A stretch of 64,000 nt of DNA from Butyrivibrio sp. (GTDB lineage Bacteria; Bacillota; Clostridia; Lachnospirales; Lachnospiraceae), in assembly GCA_016291375.1 (NCBI GenBank), contig JAEEXE010000004.1, positions 58,472 to 122,471 of the forward strand, in the 5' to 3' direction. The notes below the pieces were generated by a model. It searched no databases and was not told the origin of the DNA. It worked only from the letters and a program-made list of their open reading frames with translations. A program made the translations under genes and the position numbers. This document shows positions 7,904 to 16,282 of this stretch, in pieces. Numbering within the stretch: the first letter of the stretch is position 1; each line of letters opens with the position of its first letter.

Positions 7904-9496
7904 ATGAGAAGGAAAGAATTTATTTCAAAAAAATTAGCAGTAATTTTAATGACAGCAACTATGGTGATTACGCCAATTGTGGGAAGCATTGCAATGCCGA
8001 TGAATTCATTTGCGGCAGGGGATATACTTGCGCAGTATGAGTATGTTTACGGTGGCGAATGGGTAGAGGATAATCCGGAAGGAGAATATGTTGATTTTAA
8101 CAGACGTGATTATATTATGAGAACCAATGAAGGCGAAATAAGCGCTAACACTGGACTGGTAATTCATAATGCCGAAACTGGAACGATTGAATATAATGCT
8201 GGTATTGGAACAGTGATTTTGAATGATGGAAATGTGACAGAGAGCAGTTTCATAGTTGCGTACAACAGTCCTACTGGTACAATTGATTTGAATACTGATG
8301 TAGTATATGACAATGATGGTTATATTGGCACTAATGAAGGTGTTGTAAATAATGGTTCCGGAATTGTAGGGGAAAATTGTGAATCTGCTTTGGTTAAAGG
8401 AAGTCCCTCTACTACAAAGGATAGAGATGCGAGGAATGATGATTCTGTTGGGATAATTAATGTTAATAACGGAGGGACTGTTCAGAATGGAATCGGAGAA
8501 AATGACTCAATCACAATAAAAGAATTTAATTATGGCAATGTAATTACTGATACATTGGATAAAGAAACTGGTGTTTCCAATAAAGGAACAGTTCATATCA
8601 TTGATAATTATGATAGTAAAGAGTTTAAAGAGAATAATCTTATTCTTGTAGATAATCAGTATCATTCAGTAACGTTTGATAATCTCGAAAATGCGACGGC
8701 TCAGTATATGAATTTTGACAAAAATCATTTAGGTGCTACTTTTGAGAAGACTGCAGTCAACAAAGAGGATATTCCTTTAGATGGTGTCATTACACTTAAA
8801 GCTAACGATGGCTATAAGATTACTGATGATGGTCAGATGAGCGGAGAGGTTGGAGCTCTTTCTTATAGTCTTGGTAAGAATGATGATGGCTCATATGCGG
8901 TCAATATCAATTCACTTCATGGAAATGTCGCACTTACTCCTGAAATGCTTCACCTCATTATTTCAGAACTTACAGGTGATGAGACTCCTACAGAAGTTCA
9001 GATTGGCGACACTGTAGTAAAACTTGATGAACTCAAGGATGATGTTGTTGTTATAAGTGGCGGCTCTTCATCAGATAACAATGGCGATTCATCAGCACCT
9101 ACAGAGTCTTCTGCACCTGCAGGTTACAATCTTTCTGATGAGACTATCAAAGCTATTACAGATCAGGTTCAGAAGCAGGTTGCTGCAAACGGAAATGATA
9201 TTGCAACTCTTGAAGTTATCGACATCTACTTTGGCGATAAGATTGACATGACACCTGATGTTATCAAGTACCTCTGCGAGAAGGTACCTGTAGCTAAGAG
9301 ATGCCACTTCGATTACAAGGATCAGGAACACATTCTGTTCATTCCTGCTTTTGACCTTAATGCACCTGCATACGCAGAAGGGCTTGAGACTTTGGCAAAA
9401 GAGCCTGCTCATACAGCAGGATTCCTTAGAATCAAAGATATCTTTGTTAAGCTTGGATTTGCTACAAAGGTTGTAGAAGAGGAAGCAGCTGAGTAA
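7904..9496 (+). CDS. Secreted Asn-rich repeat protein A
   Basis: 530 aa, no recognised family. Visible parts: a signal peptide (residues 1-38, MRRKEFISKKLAVIL, cleavage near SFAAG); a repeat region (about 60-175) of short units such as NTGLVIHN and NDGNVTES; a linker with the NYG motif; a module of about 110 residues with ITLKANDGYKITDDGQ and NDDGSYAVNI, which resembles bacterial Ig-like repeats; a Ser/Asp-rich linker; and a C-terminal domain of about 115 residues containing LCEKVPVAKRCHFDY with two conserved cysteines. The repeat region is less regular than in its paralogues. The same architecture recurs in 10758-13532 and 14186-15979. RBS AAAGGAG is well placed. No LPXTG motif was seen, so the mode of retention is unknown. 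Function unknown. Confidence 0.88.
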   Translation: MRRKEFISKKLAVILMTATMVITPIVGSIAMPMNSFAAGDILAQYEYVYGGEWVEDNPEGEYVDFNRRDYIMRTNEGEISANTGLVIHNAETGTIEYNAGIGTVILNDGNVTESSFIVAYNSPTGTIDLNTDVVYDNDGYIGTNEGVVNNGSGIVGENCESALVKGSPSTTKDRDARNDDSVGIINVNNGGTVQNGIGENDSITIKEFNYGNVITDTLDKETGVSNKGTVHIIDNYDSKEFKENNLILVDNQYHSVTFDNLENATAQYMNFDKNHLGATFEKTAVNKEDIPLDGVITLKANDGYKITDDGQMSGEVGALSYSLGKNDDGSYAVNINSLHGNVALTPEMLHLIISELTGDETPTEVQIGDTVVKLDELKDDVVVISGGSSSDNNGDSSAPTESSAPAGYNLSDETIKAITDQVQKQVAANGNDIATLEVIDIYFGDKIDMTPDVIKYLCEKVPVAKRCHFDYKDQEHILFIPAFDLNAPAYAEGLETLAKEPAHTAGFLRIKDIFVKLGFATKVVEEEAAE

Positions 9497-9512
9497 TAAC
9501 TGATAAATTAAT

Positions 9513-9552
9513 AGAGAGAATACTGGGGAACACCGGTATTCTCTCTTTTTTT
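9513..9552 (+). terminator. Intrinsic terminator after repeat protein A
   Basis: AGAGAGAATAC at 9513-9523 pairs perfectly with GTATTCTCTCT at 9536-9546, with an inner CTGG/CCGG extension, followed by a run of T. It starts 17 bases after the stop codon. Confidence 0.9.
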
Positions 9553-9560
9553 ATGTGGAG

Positions 9561-9580
9561 GGAAAATCTCTGAATTTCCT
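9561..9580. other. Short hairpin resembling the flank of the intergenic repeat
   Basis: GGAAAATCTCTGAATTTCCTAT is similar in sequence and symmetry to the left flanking hairpin of the intergenic element at 3471-3502 (GGAAATTTCTCCGAAATTCCTAT). The core of the element is not present here. It may be a solo flank or remnant, or coincidence. Confidence 0.35.
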
Positions 9581-9698
9581 ATCCTCTGTTTTTATCATGC
9601 CGGATTTGTATATCAGTGAAGGCTGAGAACATACCTTGTTTATTATGGTCTGTTTTTTGACCTAATAAAAATATAAACAAACATAAGGAGAGAGAAAG

Positions 9699-10682
9699 AT
9701 GAGAAACAAATTTTTACCAAAAAAAGTGGCAGCTGTAGTATTGTCAACATCGGTTGTGCTTATGCCGATTACAGCATTCGCAGCAGAGACGGTTCCTGAT
9801 AACCCGGAGGATGGCTATGTGGAATTCTTGTCACAAAACATGGTCAACAATCGAGGCAACATCAATAAGAATGATGGGTGCGTTGAAAATAACTACGGAT
9901 TCCTTGAATGGAATTATGCAGAGGAATGGGGAGTAGAAAACAATTACGGAACCGTTGACTATAACGAAATGGGTATACATAACAACTACGGAGAGGTAAA
10001 TGTCAACTATCATAATGCACTTGTGTTTAACATAAGCGGAAATGTGCTTGATAACAATGAACTAGCCTCTGTAGTCGGTGGCGCTGATTATGATGAGGAT
10101 GGCAACATGGAAAGGGGCTGCGGAACTGTTACAAATAATAACGGTGGAAGACTCTATGCCGGCTATAATCCTGATGATGAGCTAACTGTAACTAATTATT
10201 ATTATGGTGAGGTCCTTGGAAACTATGATAATCCGATGAATGATGAAGGTATGGGATGCGGTAAGATTCACATCCTCAATGACTTCTCAGAGGAAGGCGT
10301 GTATAAGATTGCTGAGGATGATGGCGTTGAAGACAGAAGCTTTATAACGGTGGATAAGCATTACCACTTTGTGGATGTTAAAGATGCTGATGGTGTAGAT
10401 GTTTCATATTCCAATTTTGTTCACAGCGATTCGGATAAAAAAGAATATGCACTTGTTGAAGAAAACAATGAACCTGTTGAGGTTAAAGCTTCCATCACGA
10501 TCAAGGCTAAGCACGGTTATAAACTTTCAAATACCGGAGAAAAGAGTGGTGAAACAGATAAGCTTTCTTACACACTTGATAAACACCACGACGGTTCATA
10601 TACCGTGAATATTACATCACTTAGCGGAAATGCTGAGGTGTCGCTTGATGACCTTCATCTTAGCGTTTGCAAAAAGCATTGA
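9699..10682 (+). CDS. Secreted Asn-rich repeat protein B, short form
   Basis: 327 aa paralogue of the neighbouring repeat proteins. The signal peptide (1-28) ends near AFAAE. Repeats such as VENNYG, NNRGN and NNYGEV span about residues 45-125. The shared linker (VTNYYYGEV) and the Ig-like module (ITIKAKHGYKLSNTGE, HHDGSYTVNI) follow, and the protein then stops. It lacks the cysteine-containing C-terminal domain of proteins A, C and D, so it is either a natural short form or a decayed member. RBS AAGGAG precedes the ATG. No terminator separates it from 10758-13532, 75 bases downstream, so the two may be cotranscribed. Function unknown. Confidence 0.85.
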   Translation: MRNKFLPKKVAAVVLSTSVVLMPITAFAAETVPDNPEDGYVEFLSQNMVNNRGNINKNDGCVENNYGFLEWNYAEEWGVENNYGTVDYNEMGIHNNYGEVNVNYHNALVFNISGNVLDNNELASVVGGADYDEDGNMERGCGTVTNNNGGRLYAGYNPDDELTVTNYYYGEVLGNYDNPMNDEGMGCGKIHILNDFSEEGVYKIAEDDGVEDRSFITVDKHYHFVDVKDADGVDVSYSNFVHSDSDKKEYALVEENNEPVEVKASITIKAKHGYKLSNTGEKSGETDKLSYTLDKHHDGSYTVNITSLSGNAEVSLDDLHLSVCKKH

Positions 10683-10757
10683 TCAAAGGTTAATGCTCTG
10701 ATTTAAATCATCATTATTCTTATGAGGGGGATAAAAACGCTTAAAAAGGAGATAAAA

Positions 10758-13532
10758 ATGAGAAGAAAGAAGTTTGTTTCAAAAAAGTTGGCAGTAGTTT
10801 TATTATCTGTATCCATGGTGCTTTCACCAATGCTTGGAGTAGTGGCGGCGCCGGTAAATGTATATGCCGCAGAGCAGAGCGCTGATAACGAGGTGGAAGA
10901 GGCTGTAGAAGCGATAGCGGAGGAAGGATCAGGAAAGACTTCGGAAGCAGCAGAGGATGTATCTGAAGATACACAGGAACCATCTTCTACGGTTTCAACA
11001 AGTGGTTTTATTGAAAACAATGAAGAAAAGATTGATACAAATTATTCCACTATCGGAGTTAATAATGGATTGATACTTGATAACAGAGGACTTGTTTATG
11101 AAAATAAAGCTGAGATTATCAATAACAATGATAATGGAGTGATCACTGATAACAATAATAAAATTATTAGCAATAATGGTGTTGTGTCTAATAATTATTA
11201 TGAGATTACTGACAATAATGGGACTGTTCTTGGAAACAGGAATACTATTGTCAACAGCAATGGCTATGTAAAGACAAATGACAAGAATGCCAAAATAACA
11301 GAGAATAACGGGCATGTTTTATGCAATAGCGGCGATGTAGATAATAATTCTTTCATAGTTCAGAATAATGATAATTATGTGAACAACAATTCGCATTTGA
11401 TAATTAACAATAACGGACACGTTGAAACTAATAGCGGGAATATTGTAAATAATTACGGCAAAACCTATATTGTTGAAGAAGGCGCAGTACAGAATAATTA
11501 CACAGAAGGTATTGCTTATGGTAGTTCTTTGAATCCTGATGATGAGCGCGTTAGCAACGTCGTTGTTGCGCAAAACAGAGGCGGAACAGTAGTAAGTGGA
11601 GTGAAGCCGGGAGATCTTTTGACTATTAGAAATTATTATTATGGAGATCTCCAAAATGTTGCGAAAGCCCCCGGTAAGGAAATTGCTTGCAATGGTAAGA
11701 TTCAGATTACCAATAAGTTTGGAGAAAAAGGAGATACCGACAAGGACTTTGTTACTGTAGAGAATCAGTACAACAGTGTTGAAGTATATGATGCAGACAA
11801 CACAGATGTTACATTCGATGGATTTGTGCGTGATGATGTTGACTATACTCAGTATATACAGACAGCTAAAAACGGAGAACCTGTTGAGATTACCGGTACG
11901 ATTACACTTAAGGCAAAAGAGGGCTATTCACTTTCTGATAATGGCGAGCTTTCGGGAAGTGTGGATAAGCTTGTTTATGGTCTTAGTAAGAATGAGGATG
12001 GCTCTTACACTGTAAGCATTTCTTCTCTTACGGGAGATGTTGCAATCTCACCTGAGATGATTAATCTTATTGTTTCTGAAATTAGCGATGATCAGACCGA
12101 AGTAAAAGATGTTGTGGTTGAAAACGGAGAAGCTTCGGAAAACATTGAGATCTCTGATGTTGGAGGAGATGGCCCCGGCGCAGAAGATAATGCAGTTGCT
12201 AAGGGGAATCTTCCTAATAACCAAAAGGGCGTGAGAATGGATAAAGTCGCTGACGGTGAAGTTATGGACATTAATTTGGGCTACGTAGACAGGAACGAAG
12301 GCACGATCAATAACAACGCTGACAATAGCGCGATCGTACAGAATAACTACGGAACCATAAACGCCAACAATGCTATTGTGCCTTTCAACTTTGGCAAAAT
12401 AAACGATAATAATGCGCTTGTTTTTAATCCAACAGGAACGGTTGTAAATAATAACGCCGGTGGACAGGTTATAGGTGGTAGAAACGGATACGATACTGAC
12501 GGAGAGGGCAACGGAGACAATCACATTATCAATAACCTCGGCGGAGAGGTATATAGTGGAAGAATGCCTGATAATAACTGCGTTATTACCAATTTCTATT
12601 CCGGAGAAATAAAGGAATATGATGAGCTTAACCCTGAACAAAAGACTGATGATCCGCTTGGACACGGAACTATTTGCGTTAAAAACAGTTATAGCGATGA
12701 AGATTTTACGGAAAGAGATTATCTGACTGTAGAAAAGCAGTTCCATTCTGTGGAGATAAAAGACGCTGAAAATATTGATGTAAGCTATTACGGATTTGAT
12801 CAGAGTGATGTTGATAATAAGTGGTATACACAGACTAAGGCAAATTCAGAGCCTGTCGAGATAAAAGGAACTATTACGCTTAAGGCTGGTGAGGGCTATG
12901 AGCTTTCGGATGACGGACGGCACATCGGACAAACGGATAAAGTTACTTACAGCATTAGTAAAAACGAGGATGGATCATATACTGTAGGCATTTATTCTCT
13001 TGCCGGAAATGTTTCTCTCACACCACAGATGCTTCATCTTAAGGTGACAGAAGCTAAGAATGAATGTGAGGAAGGCAAAGCCGGTGATAATTCCGCTAAC
13101 GGCGTTTCTACAGGCACGCAATCTGATACAATCTCTGTTCCGGGAGTTGAAAATTCAGGCGCAGGCATGGTATACGGCATTGGCGACGGCCCGAGGGTAT
13201 ATGTCCCATACACAACTAAGACAGTAGCTCCCAGAGGCGGAAGTGATGCTCATTCATATAAAATAGTCGAGTTTGATTTTGGCGATAACATCAATCTCAC
13301 AGCACAAGTTGTAAAGACTCTTTGCGAAGGACCTCAGCTTGCTAAGAGATGCCTATTTAACTATGAGGGAAAACAATATGTTATGAATGTGCCTGTTGTT
13401 GATGCTACATCTTCAGAGTATACGAAGGCAATTGATGAACTGGAAAAAGAGTATGGCCAGGCTGCCGGATTTATGAGAATCACGAAAATGTTTGAGAATG
13501 TAGGTTTTACGGTTTCTGAAGTTGCACAATAA
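10758..13532 (+). CDS. Secreted Asn-rich repeat protein C, duplicated architecture
   Basis: 924 aa from the ATG at 10758, chosen over 10722 because AAAGGAG lies just upstream and the signal peptide (RRKKFVSKKLAVVLL) then begins as in the paralogues. After an acidic segment, two full sets of modules occur in tandem. The first set has dense 7-residue units of the NNGxVxx kind (about residues 65-240), the NYYYGD linker and an Ig-like module (TLKAKEGYSLSDNGE, NEDGSYTV). The second has shorter repeats (about 520-600) and a second Ig-like module (TLKAGEGYELSDDG, NEDGSYTVG). A C-terminal domain with LCEGPQLAKRCLFNY closes the chain. This looks like fusion or internal duplication of two paralogues. 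No known enzymatic motif; function unknown. Confidence 0.88.
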   Translation: MRRKKFVSKKLAVVLLSVSMVLSPMLGVVAAPVNVYAAEQSADNEVEEAVEAIAEEGSGKTSEAAEDVSEDTQEPSSTVSTSGFIENNEEKIDTNYSTIGVNNGLILDNRGLVYENKAEIINNNDNGVITDNNNKIISNNGVVSNNYYEITDNNGTVLGNRNTIVNSNGYVKTNDKNAKITENNGHVLCNSGDVDNNSFIVQNNDNYVNNNSHLIINNNGHVETNSGNIVNNYGKTYIVEEGAVQNNYTEGIAYGSSLNPDDERVSNVVVAQNRGGTVVSGVKPGDLLTIRNYYYGDLQNVAKAPGKEIACNGKIQITNKFGEKGDTDKDFVTVENQYNSVEVYDADNTDVTFDGFVRDDVDYTQYIQTAKNGEPVEITGTITLKAKEGYSLSDNGELSGSVDKLVYGLSKNEDGSYTVSISSLTGDVAISPEMINLIVSEISDDQTEVKDVVVENGEASENIEISDVGGDGPGAEDNAVAKGNLPNNQKGVRMDKVADGEVMDINLGYVDRNEGTINNNADNSAIVQNNYGTINANNAIVPFNFGKINDNNALVFNPTGTVVNNNAGGQVIGGRNGYDTDGEGNGDNHIINNLGGEVYSGRMPDNNCVITNFYSGEIKEYDELNPEQKTDDPLGHGTICVKNSYSDEDFTERDYLTVEKQFHSVEIKDAENIDVSYYGFDQSDVDNKWYTQTKANSEPVEIKGTITLKAGEGYELSDDGRHIGQTDKVTYSISKNEDGSYTVGIYSLAGNVSLTPQMLHLKVTEAKNECEEGKAGDNSANGVSTGTQSDTISVPGVENSGAGMVYGIGDGPRVYVPYTTKTVAPRGGSDAHSYKIVEFDFGDNINLTAQVVKTLCEGPQLAKRCLFNYEGKQYVMNVPVVDATSSEYTKAIDELEKEYGQAAGFMRITKMFENVGFTVSEVAQ

Positions 13533-13550
13533 AAATGATATAGTTCATTG

Positions 13551-13700
13551 GCTGTAATTATGAGCGGAGAAGTTGCTCCCGGTTTTAATTCAAAAGATCT
13601 TTTGACCGTAACCAACTATTATTATGGCGATATATCCAAGAGCAGCGATGAGCAGAAGGGTAAGATCAGTATCGTCAACGATTTCTCTGAAGAGAAGTGA
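13551..13700 (+). pseudogene. Remnant of a fifth Asn-rich repeat protein
   Basis: About 50 codons ending at a TGA at 13698-13700 encode LAVIMSGEVAPGFNSKDLL, TVTNYYYGDIS and GKISIVNDFSEEK. These match the linker region of the paralogues (for example VVSGVKPGDLLTIRNYYYGDL and GKIQITNKFGE in protein C). There is no signal peptide, repeat region, Ig-like module or C-terminal domain around it, and an in-frame stop lies just upstream at 13536-13538. It is a decayed or recombination-truncated paralogue fragment. Confidence 0.8.
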
Positions 13701-13809
13701 ATGATTTAAGACTTACTTTGAAAGCGCTGCATTGTAGATAGAAAGCAGGCAGGGTGAAAAAGCTTGGAATTCCTGCCTATAATCGGGGAAAATGGAAAAA
13801 TAGGCAGGT

Positions 13810-13851
13810 AAAAGAGCATGTACCGCGGAGTTTGCAGTACATGCTCTTTTT
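13810..13851 (+). terminator. Intrinsic terminator downstream of repeat protein C and remnant
   Basis: AAAAGAGCATGTAC at 13810-13823 pairs perfectly with GTACATGCTCTTTT at 13837-13850 and ends in a T-run. It is the first good terminator after the 10758-13532 gene. Confidence 0.85.
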
Positions 13852-13971
13852 AAAGTGCGCCTAGCGGCGCACGTTTAGAACTTGAATTATTTAGCCTTAA
13901 GTTCTTGTCCTACCCTGATATGCAACACATGTTGCATTTTGTTAAGAAGAGTTAAAATGTATTTTGACCAT

Positions 13972-14013
13972 ATAATCCCTAGAAAACACTGATATTTTCT
14001 AGGGATTATTTTT
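13972..14013 (+). terminator. Strong intrinsic terminator in intergenic region
   Basis: ATAATCCCTAGAAAA pairs perfectly with TTTTCTAGGGATTAT across an 8-base loop, followed by TTTTTG. The transcript it ends is unclear because another terminator lies 120 bases upstream; it may insulate the next gene or end a small RNA. Confidence 0.8.
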
Positions 14014-14073
14014 GCTGCTTATTATAAAATGAACTTCAAATAAAATAAATATAAAAATATTATTAAAAAATAG

Positions 14074-14101
14074 TTGCATTATTTAATTATTGTGTTATTA
14101 T
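14074..14101 (+). promoter_or_regulatory. Candidate promoter of repeat protein D
   Basis: TTGCAT at 14074-14079, a 16-base spacer and TATTAT at 14096-14101, in a very AT-rich context, would place the transcript start about 78 bases before the ATG. The implied leader shares CGCCAA, a GGGG stretch and AACGCAA with the leader of the 7904 gene. Confidence 0.5.
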
Positions 14102-14185
14102 ATAAAAAGATTATTAACAAACGCCAAACATCTTTGTTTACAAAGGGGGATAGATGCGCGGCTCAACGCAAGTAAAGGAGAAAGT

Positions 14186-15979
14186 ATGAGAAGAAGTAAG
14201 ATTGTTTCAAAAAAGTTAGCAGTAGTTTTGTTGTCAGCATCTTTGGGGATTACACCTGTTGTCACGTCAGTTGCAATGCCGGTAACTGTATTCGCAGCTG
14301 AACAGCCAGATAATCAAGAAGGTGAAGCGATTCTTGAGCTGAATGCAAACGACGATATGGAGAACAACAATGGAAAAATAGTCACCAATAACGGTTCTAT
14401 TGAGAACAATAATGGTGATGTAGAGGTTAATAATGGGTTTATAGACCTCAATAACGGTACAGTGGAAAAAAACACCAGCTTTATCACAGATAATTCAGAA
14501 ACAGGCATAGTAAAAACAAATGAAAAAGAGGTCGCAAATAATAAGGGCACTGTAGAAACAAATAATCATTGGATTGTCAATAACAATGGTTCTGTTGGTG
14601 AGAATGATCAGCATATAGAGAACAATAGCGGTATCGTTGATGATAATAATGGTTCTATTAGCGTGAATACGGAAGAAGGAAAGGTTGTTAATAACAATCA
14701 GACCATTACACAGAATGATGGTGAAGTTAAGAATAATAAAATGGTAGTTACAATTAACGATGGCCAGATAGACTCTAATTACGGTATTGTGGCAAAAAAC
14801 AATGAATGCGTAATTGAGAATTATGGCCAGGTATCACTTTTGGATGGATATGTAACTTATAATAATGAAGATGGTACTGTTTATGGAAGTGAGAATAATC
14901 CCGGTAGTACTGAAATCGGAAATGGAAAGATCTTTTACAATGTCGGTGGAACAGTAATCAGCGGATACAAACAGGAAGACACAATAGAGATTGAAAACTA
15001 CTATTATGGAGATTTAAATAACAGCGTATATGCCGGTGGAGAAGATATTCTTTGTGACGGACAGATCATCATTAAGAATAGCTTTGGCGAAGAAGAAGAT
15101 ACTGCCAAGGACTTTGTTACAGTTGAAAAGCAGTTTAACCTTATCGAAGTAGTAGATGCTGAAAATGTAGATGTAACATATAATAATTTCTCGCAGGATG
15201 ACATATATGGTTATTGGTTTGTTCAGACCAAAGAGAATTCTCAGCCTGTTGAAATTACAGGAACTATCAACCTTAAGGCTAAGGAAGGTTATAAACTTTC
15301 TGATAACGGACAGCTTGAAGGTGAAGTTGGAAAACTTGTATATGGACTTAGCAGAAATGAAGATGGTTCTTATACAGTAAATATCGCCTCACTTACAGGA
15401 AATATAGGCATTACTCCTGAGATGCTCAATCTTATTGTTTCCGAGATCAGCAAGGAGCACGGAGAAGTTACAAATGTAGTTGTTAATAACGCTACATCAT
15501 CAGGCGACAGCTCTGACAAAAAGGATAGCTCAGATAAAAAAGATTCTTCTGATAACAGCCGGGAAAATTCAGGTGAGAGCGCAGCACCTTCAACTGTAAA
15601 CTTTAATGACGTTGTAATTAAGGATATTGCAGATCAGGTTCAGGCACAGATGAACAAAGCCGGACAGGATGCAGCTTCACTTGAGGTTGTAGACATTTAC
15701 TTTAAGGATAAGATTGCTATGTCACCTAATATGATCAAGTATCTTTGCGAGAGTATTCCTGTAGCAAAGAGATGCCACTTTGATTATCAGGGAAAAGAGC
15801 ATGTGTTGTTTATTCCCGCTTTTGATGTGACAGCTCCTGCATATGCAGAAGGCCTTAAAACACTTGAAAATGAACCTTCTAGGACAGCAGGATTCTATAG
15901 GATCAAAGATATTTTCAAGGATCTGAAGTTTGATGCAAAGATTGTAGAAACACCCGTTGAGGAAACTACACAGGATTGA
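14186..15979 (+). CDS. Secreted Asn-rich repeat protein D
   Basis: 597 aa from the ATG at 14186, preferred over the track start at 14090 because AAAGGAG lies 6 bases upstream and the signal peptide (MRRSKIVSKKLAVVLL, cleavage near VFAAE) then starts as in its paralogues. It has the cleanest repeats in the family: from about residue 50, units NNGKIVT, NNGSIEN, NNGDVEV, NNGFIDL and NNGTVEK follow each other with a 7-residue period, as expected for a small beta-solenoid (inference). Then come the NYYYGD linker, an Ig-like module (NLKAKEGYKLSDNGQ, NEDGSYTVNI), a SSDKKDSSDKK linker and the C-terminal domain (LCESIPVAKRCHFDY, then TAGFYRIKDIF). No LPXTG or other anchor. Function unknown; probably cell-surface or secreted. 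Confidence 0.88.
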   Translation: MRRSKIVSKKLAVVLLSASLGITPVVTSVAMPVTVFAAEQPDNQEGEAILELNANDDMENNNGKIVTNNGSIENNNGDVEVNNGFIDLNNGTVEKNTSFITDNSETGIVKTNEKEVANNKGTVETNNHWIVNNNGSVGENDQHIENNSGIVDDNNGSISVNTEEGKVVNNNQTITQNDGEVKNNKMVVTINDGQIDSNYGIVAKNNECVIENYGQVSLLDGYVTYNNEDGTVYGSENNPGSTEIGNGKIFYNVGGTVISGYKQEDTIEIENYYYGDLNNSVYAGGEDILCDGQIIIKNSFGEEEDTAKDFVTVEKQFNLIEVVDAENVDVTYNNFSQDDIYGYWFVQTKENSQPVEITGTINLKAKEGYKLSDNGQLEGEVGKLVYGLSRNEDGSYTVNIASLTGNIGITPEMLNLIVSEISKEHGEVTNVVVNNATSSGDSSDKKDSSDKKDSSDNSRENSGESAAPSTVNFNDVVIKDIADQVQAQMNKAGQDAASLEVVDIYFKDKIAMSPNMIKYLCESIPVAKRCHFDYQGKEHVLFIPAFDVTAPAYAEGLKTLENEPSRTAGFYRIKDIFKDLKFDAKIVETPVEETTQD

Positions 15980-16018
15980 TACTATTAACAGCGCTTGTAT
16001 TACGGAAGGATAGACGCT

Positions 16019-16198
16019 ATGGGGAAAGAGGTATTTATCAATTCACATGTACAGACAGTAAAAGGCAGATATGTTTTTCTGGATGAGCTTGAAAAAACCA
16101 AAAATGGTGAAGGCGAATCGGGAGCTTTGTTACATAAAGAAAAAACACCTTGGCATTCACAATGCATATTGGCAAAGCTTTGTAGGAAAAATTACTGA
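16019..16198 (+). CDS. Possible small protein, 59 aa
   Basis: An ATG at 16019 with GGAAGGA 8 bases upstream opens a 59-codon frame (MGKEVFINSHVQ, then KGRYVFLDELEK) ending just before the bidirectional terminator at 16215. It follows the repeat protein D gene closely and could be cotranscribed with it. No family is recognised. Both the ribosome binding site and the composition are plausible for a real gene, but it could be a decayed fragment. Confidence 0.35.
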   Translation: MGKEVFINSHVQTVKGRYVFLDELEKTKNGEGESGALLHKEKTPWHSQCILAKLCRKNY

Positions 16199-16214
16199 TG
16201 GCTTTATAGCATGA

Positions 16215-16254
16215 AAAAACTCCTAAGACTTTTGGGAAAAGTCTTAGGAGTTTT
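16215..16254. terminator. Bidirectional intrinsic terminator
   Basis: AAAACTCCTAAGACTTTT pairs perfectly with AAAAGTCTTAGGAGTTTT around a GGG loop. T-runs occur on both strands (TTTTATT on plus, TTTTTT on minus). It lies between the convergent repeat protein D and LysM nucleotidase genes and can serve both. Confidence 0.92.
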
Positions 16255-16282
16255 ATTGAATTGGATTAAACACTTGAGATTA

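Larger units (their letters stand above)
13701..14073. other. Hairpin-rich intergenic region
   Basis: No gene seen. From left to right: two competing stems that share CCTGCC (GGCAGG at 13748-13753 with CCTGCC at 13772-13777, or CCTGCCTAT at 13772-13780 with ATAGGCAGG at 13800-13808); a terminator at 13810-13851; a perfect hairpin GTGCGCC-TAGC-GGCGCAC at 13855-13872; AGAACTT paired with AAGTTCT at about 13876-13904; the palindrome GCAACACATGTTGC at about 13922-13935; and a second strong terminator at 13972-14013. A short transcript between the two terminators is possible. Confidence 0.55.

Noticed and set aside
11010-11500. CRISPR-like repetition
   Set aside because: The repeats are short codon repeats (NNGxVxx) in a continuous reading frame with a signal peptide, not direct repeats with unique spacers. 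The same applies to 6202-6320 and 27095-27160.
12048-12746. 232-residue ORF on the minus strand
   Set aside because: It lies wholly inside the repeat protein C gene. Asn-rich codons (AAT/AAC) read as Val/Ile/Leu-rich open frames on the other strand, which explains several long shadows here (11319-11654, 10995-11315).
7904-15979. Sortase anchoring of the Asn-rich proteins
   Set aside because: None of the four ends in an LPXTG or NPQTN-type signal followed by a hydrophobic and charged tail, so no link to the sortase at 45582 can be claimed.
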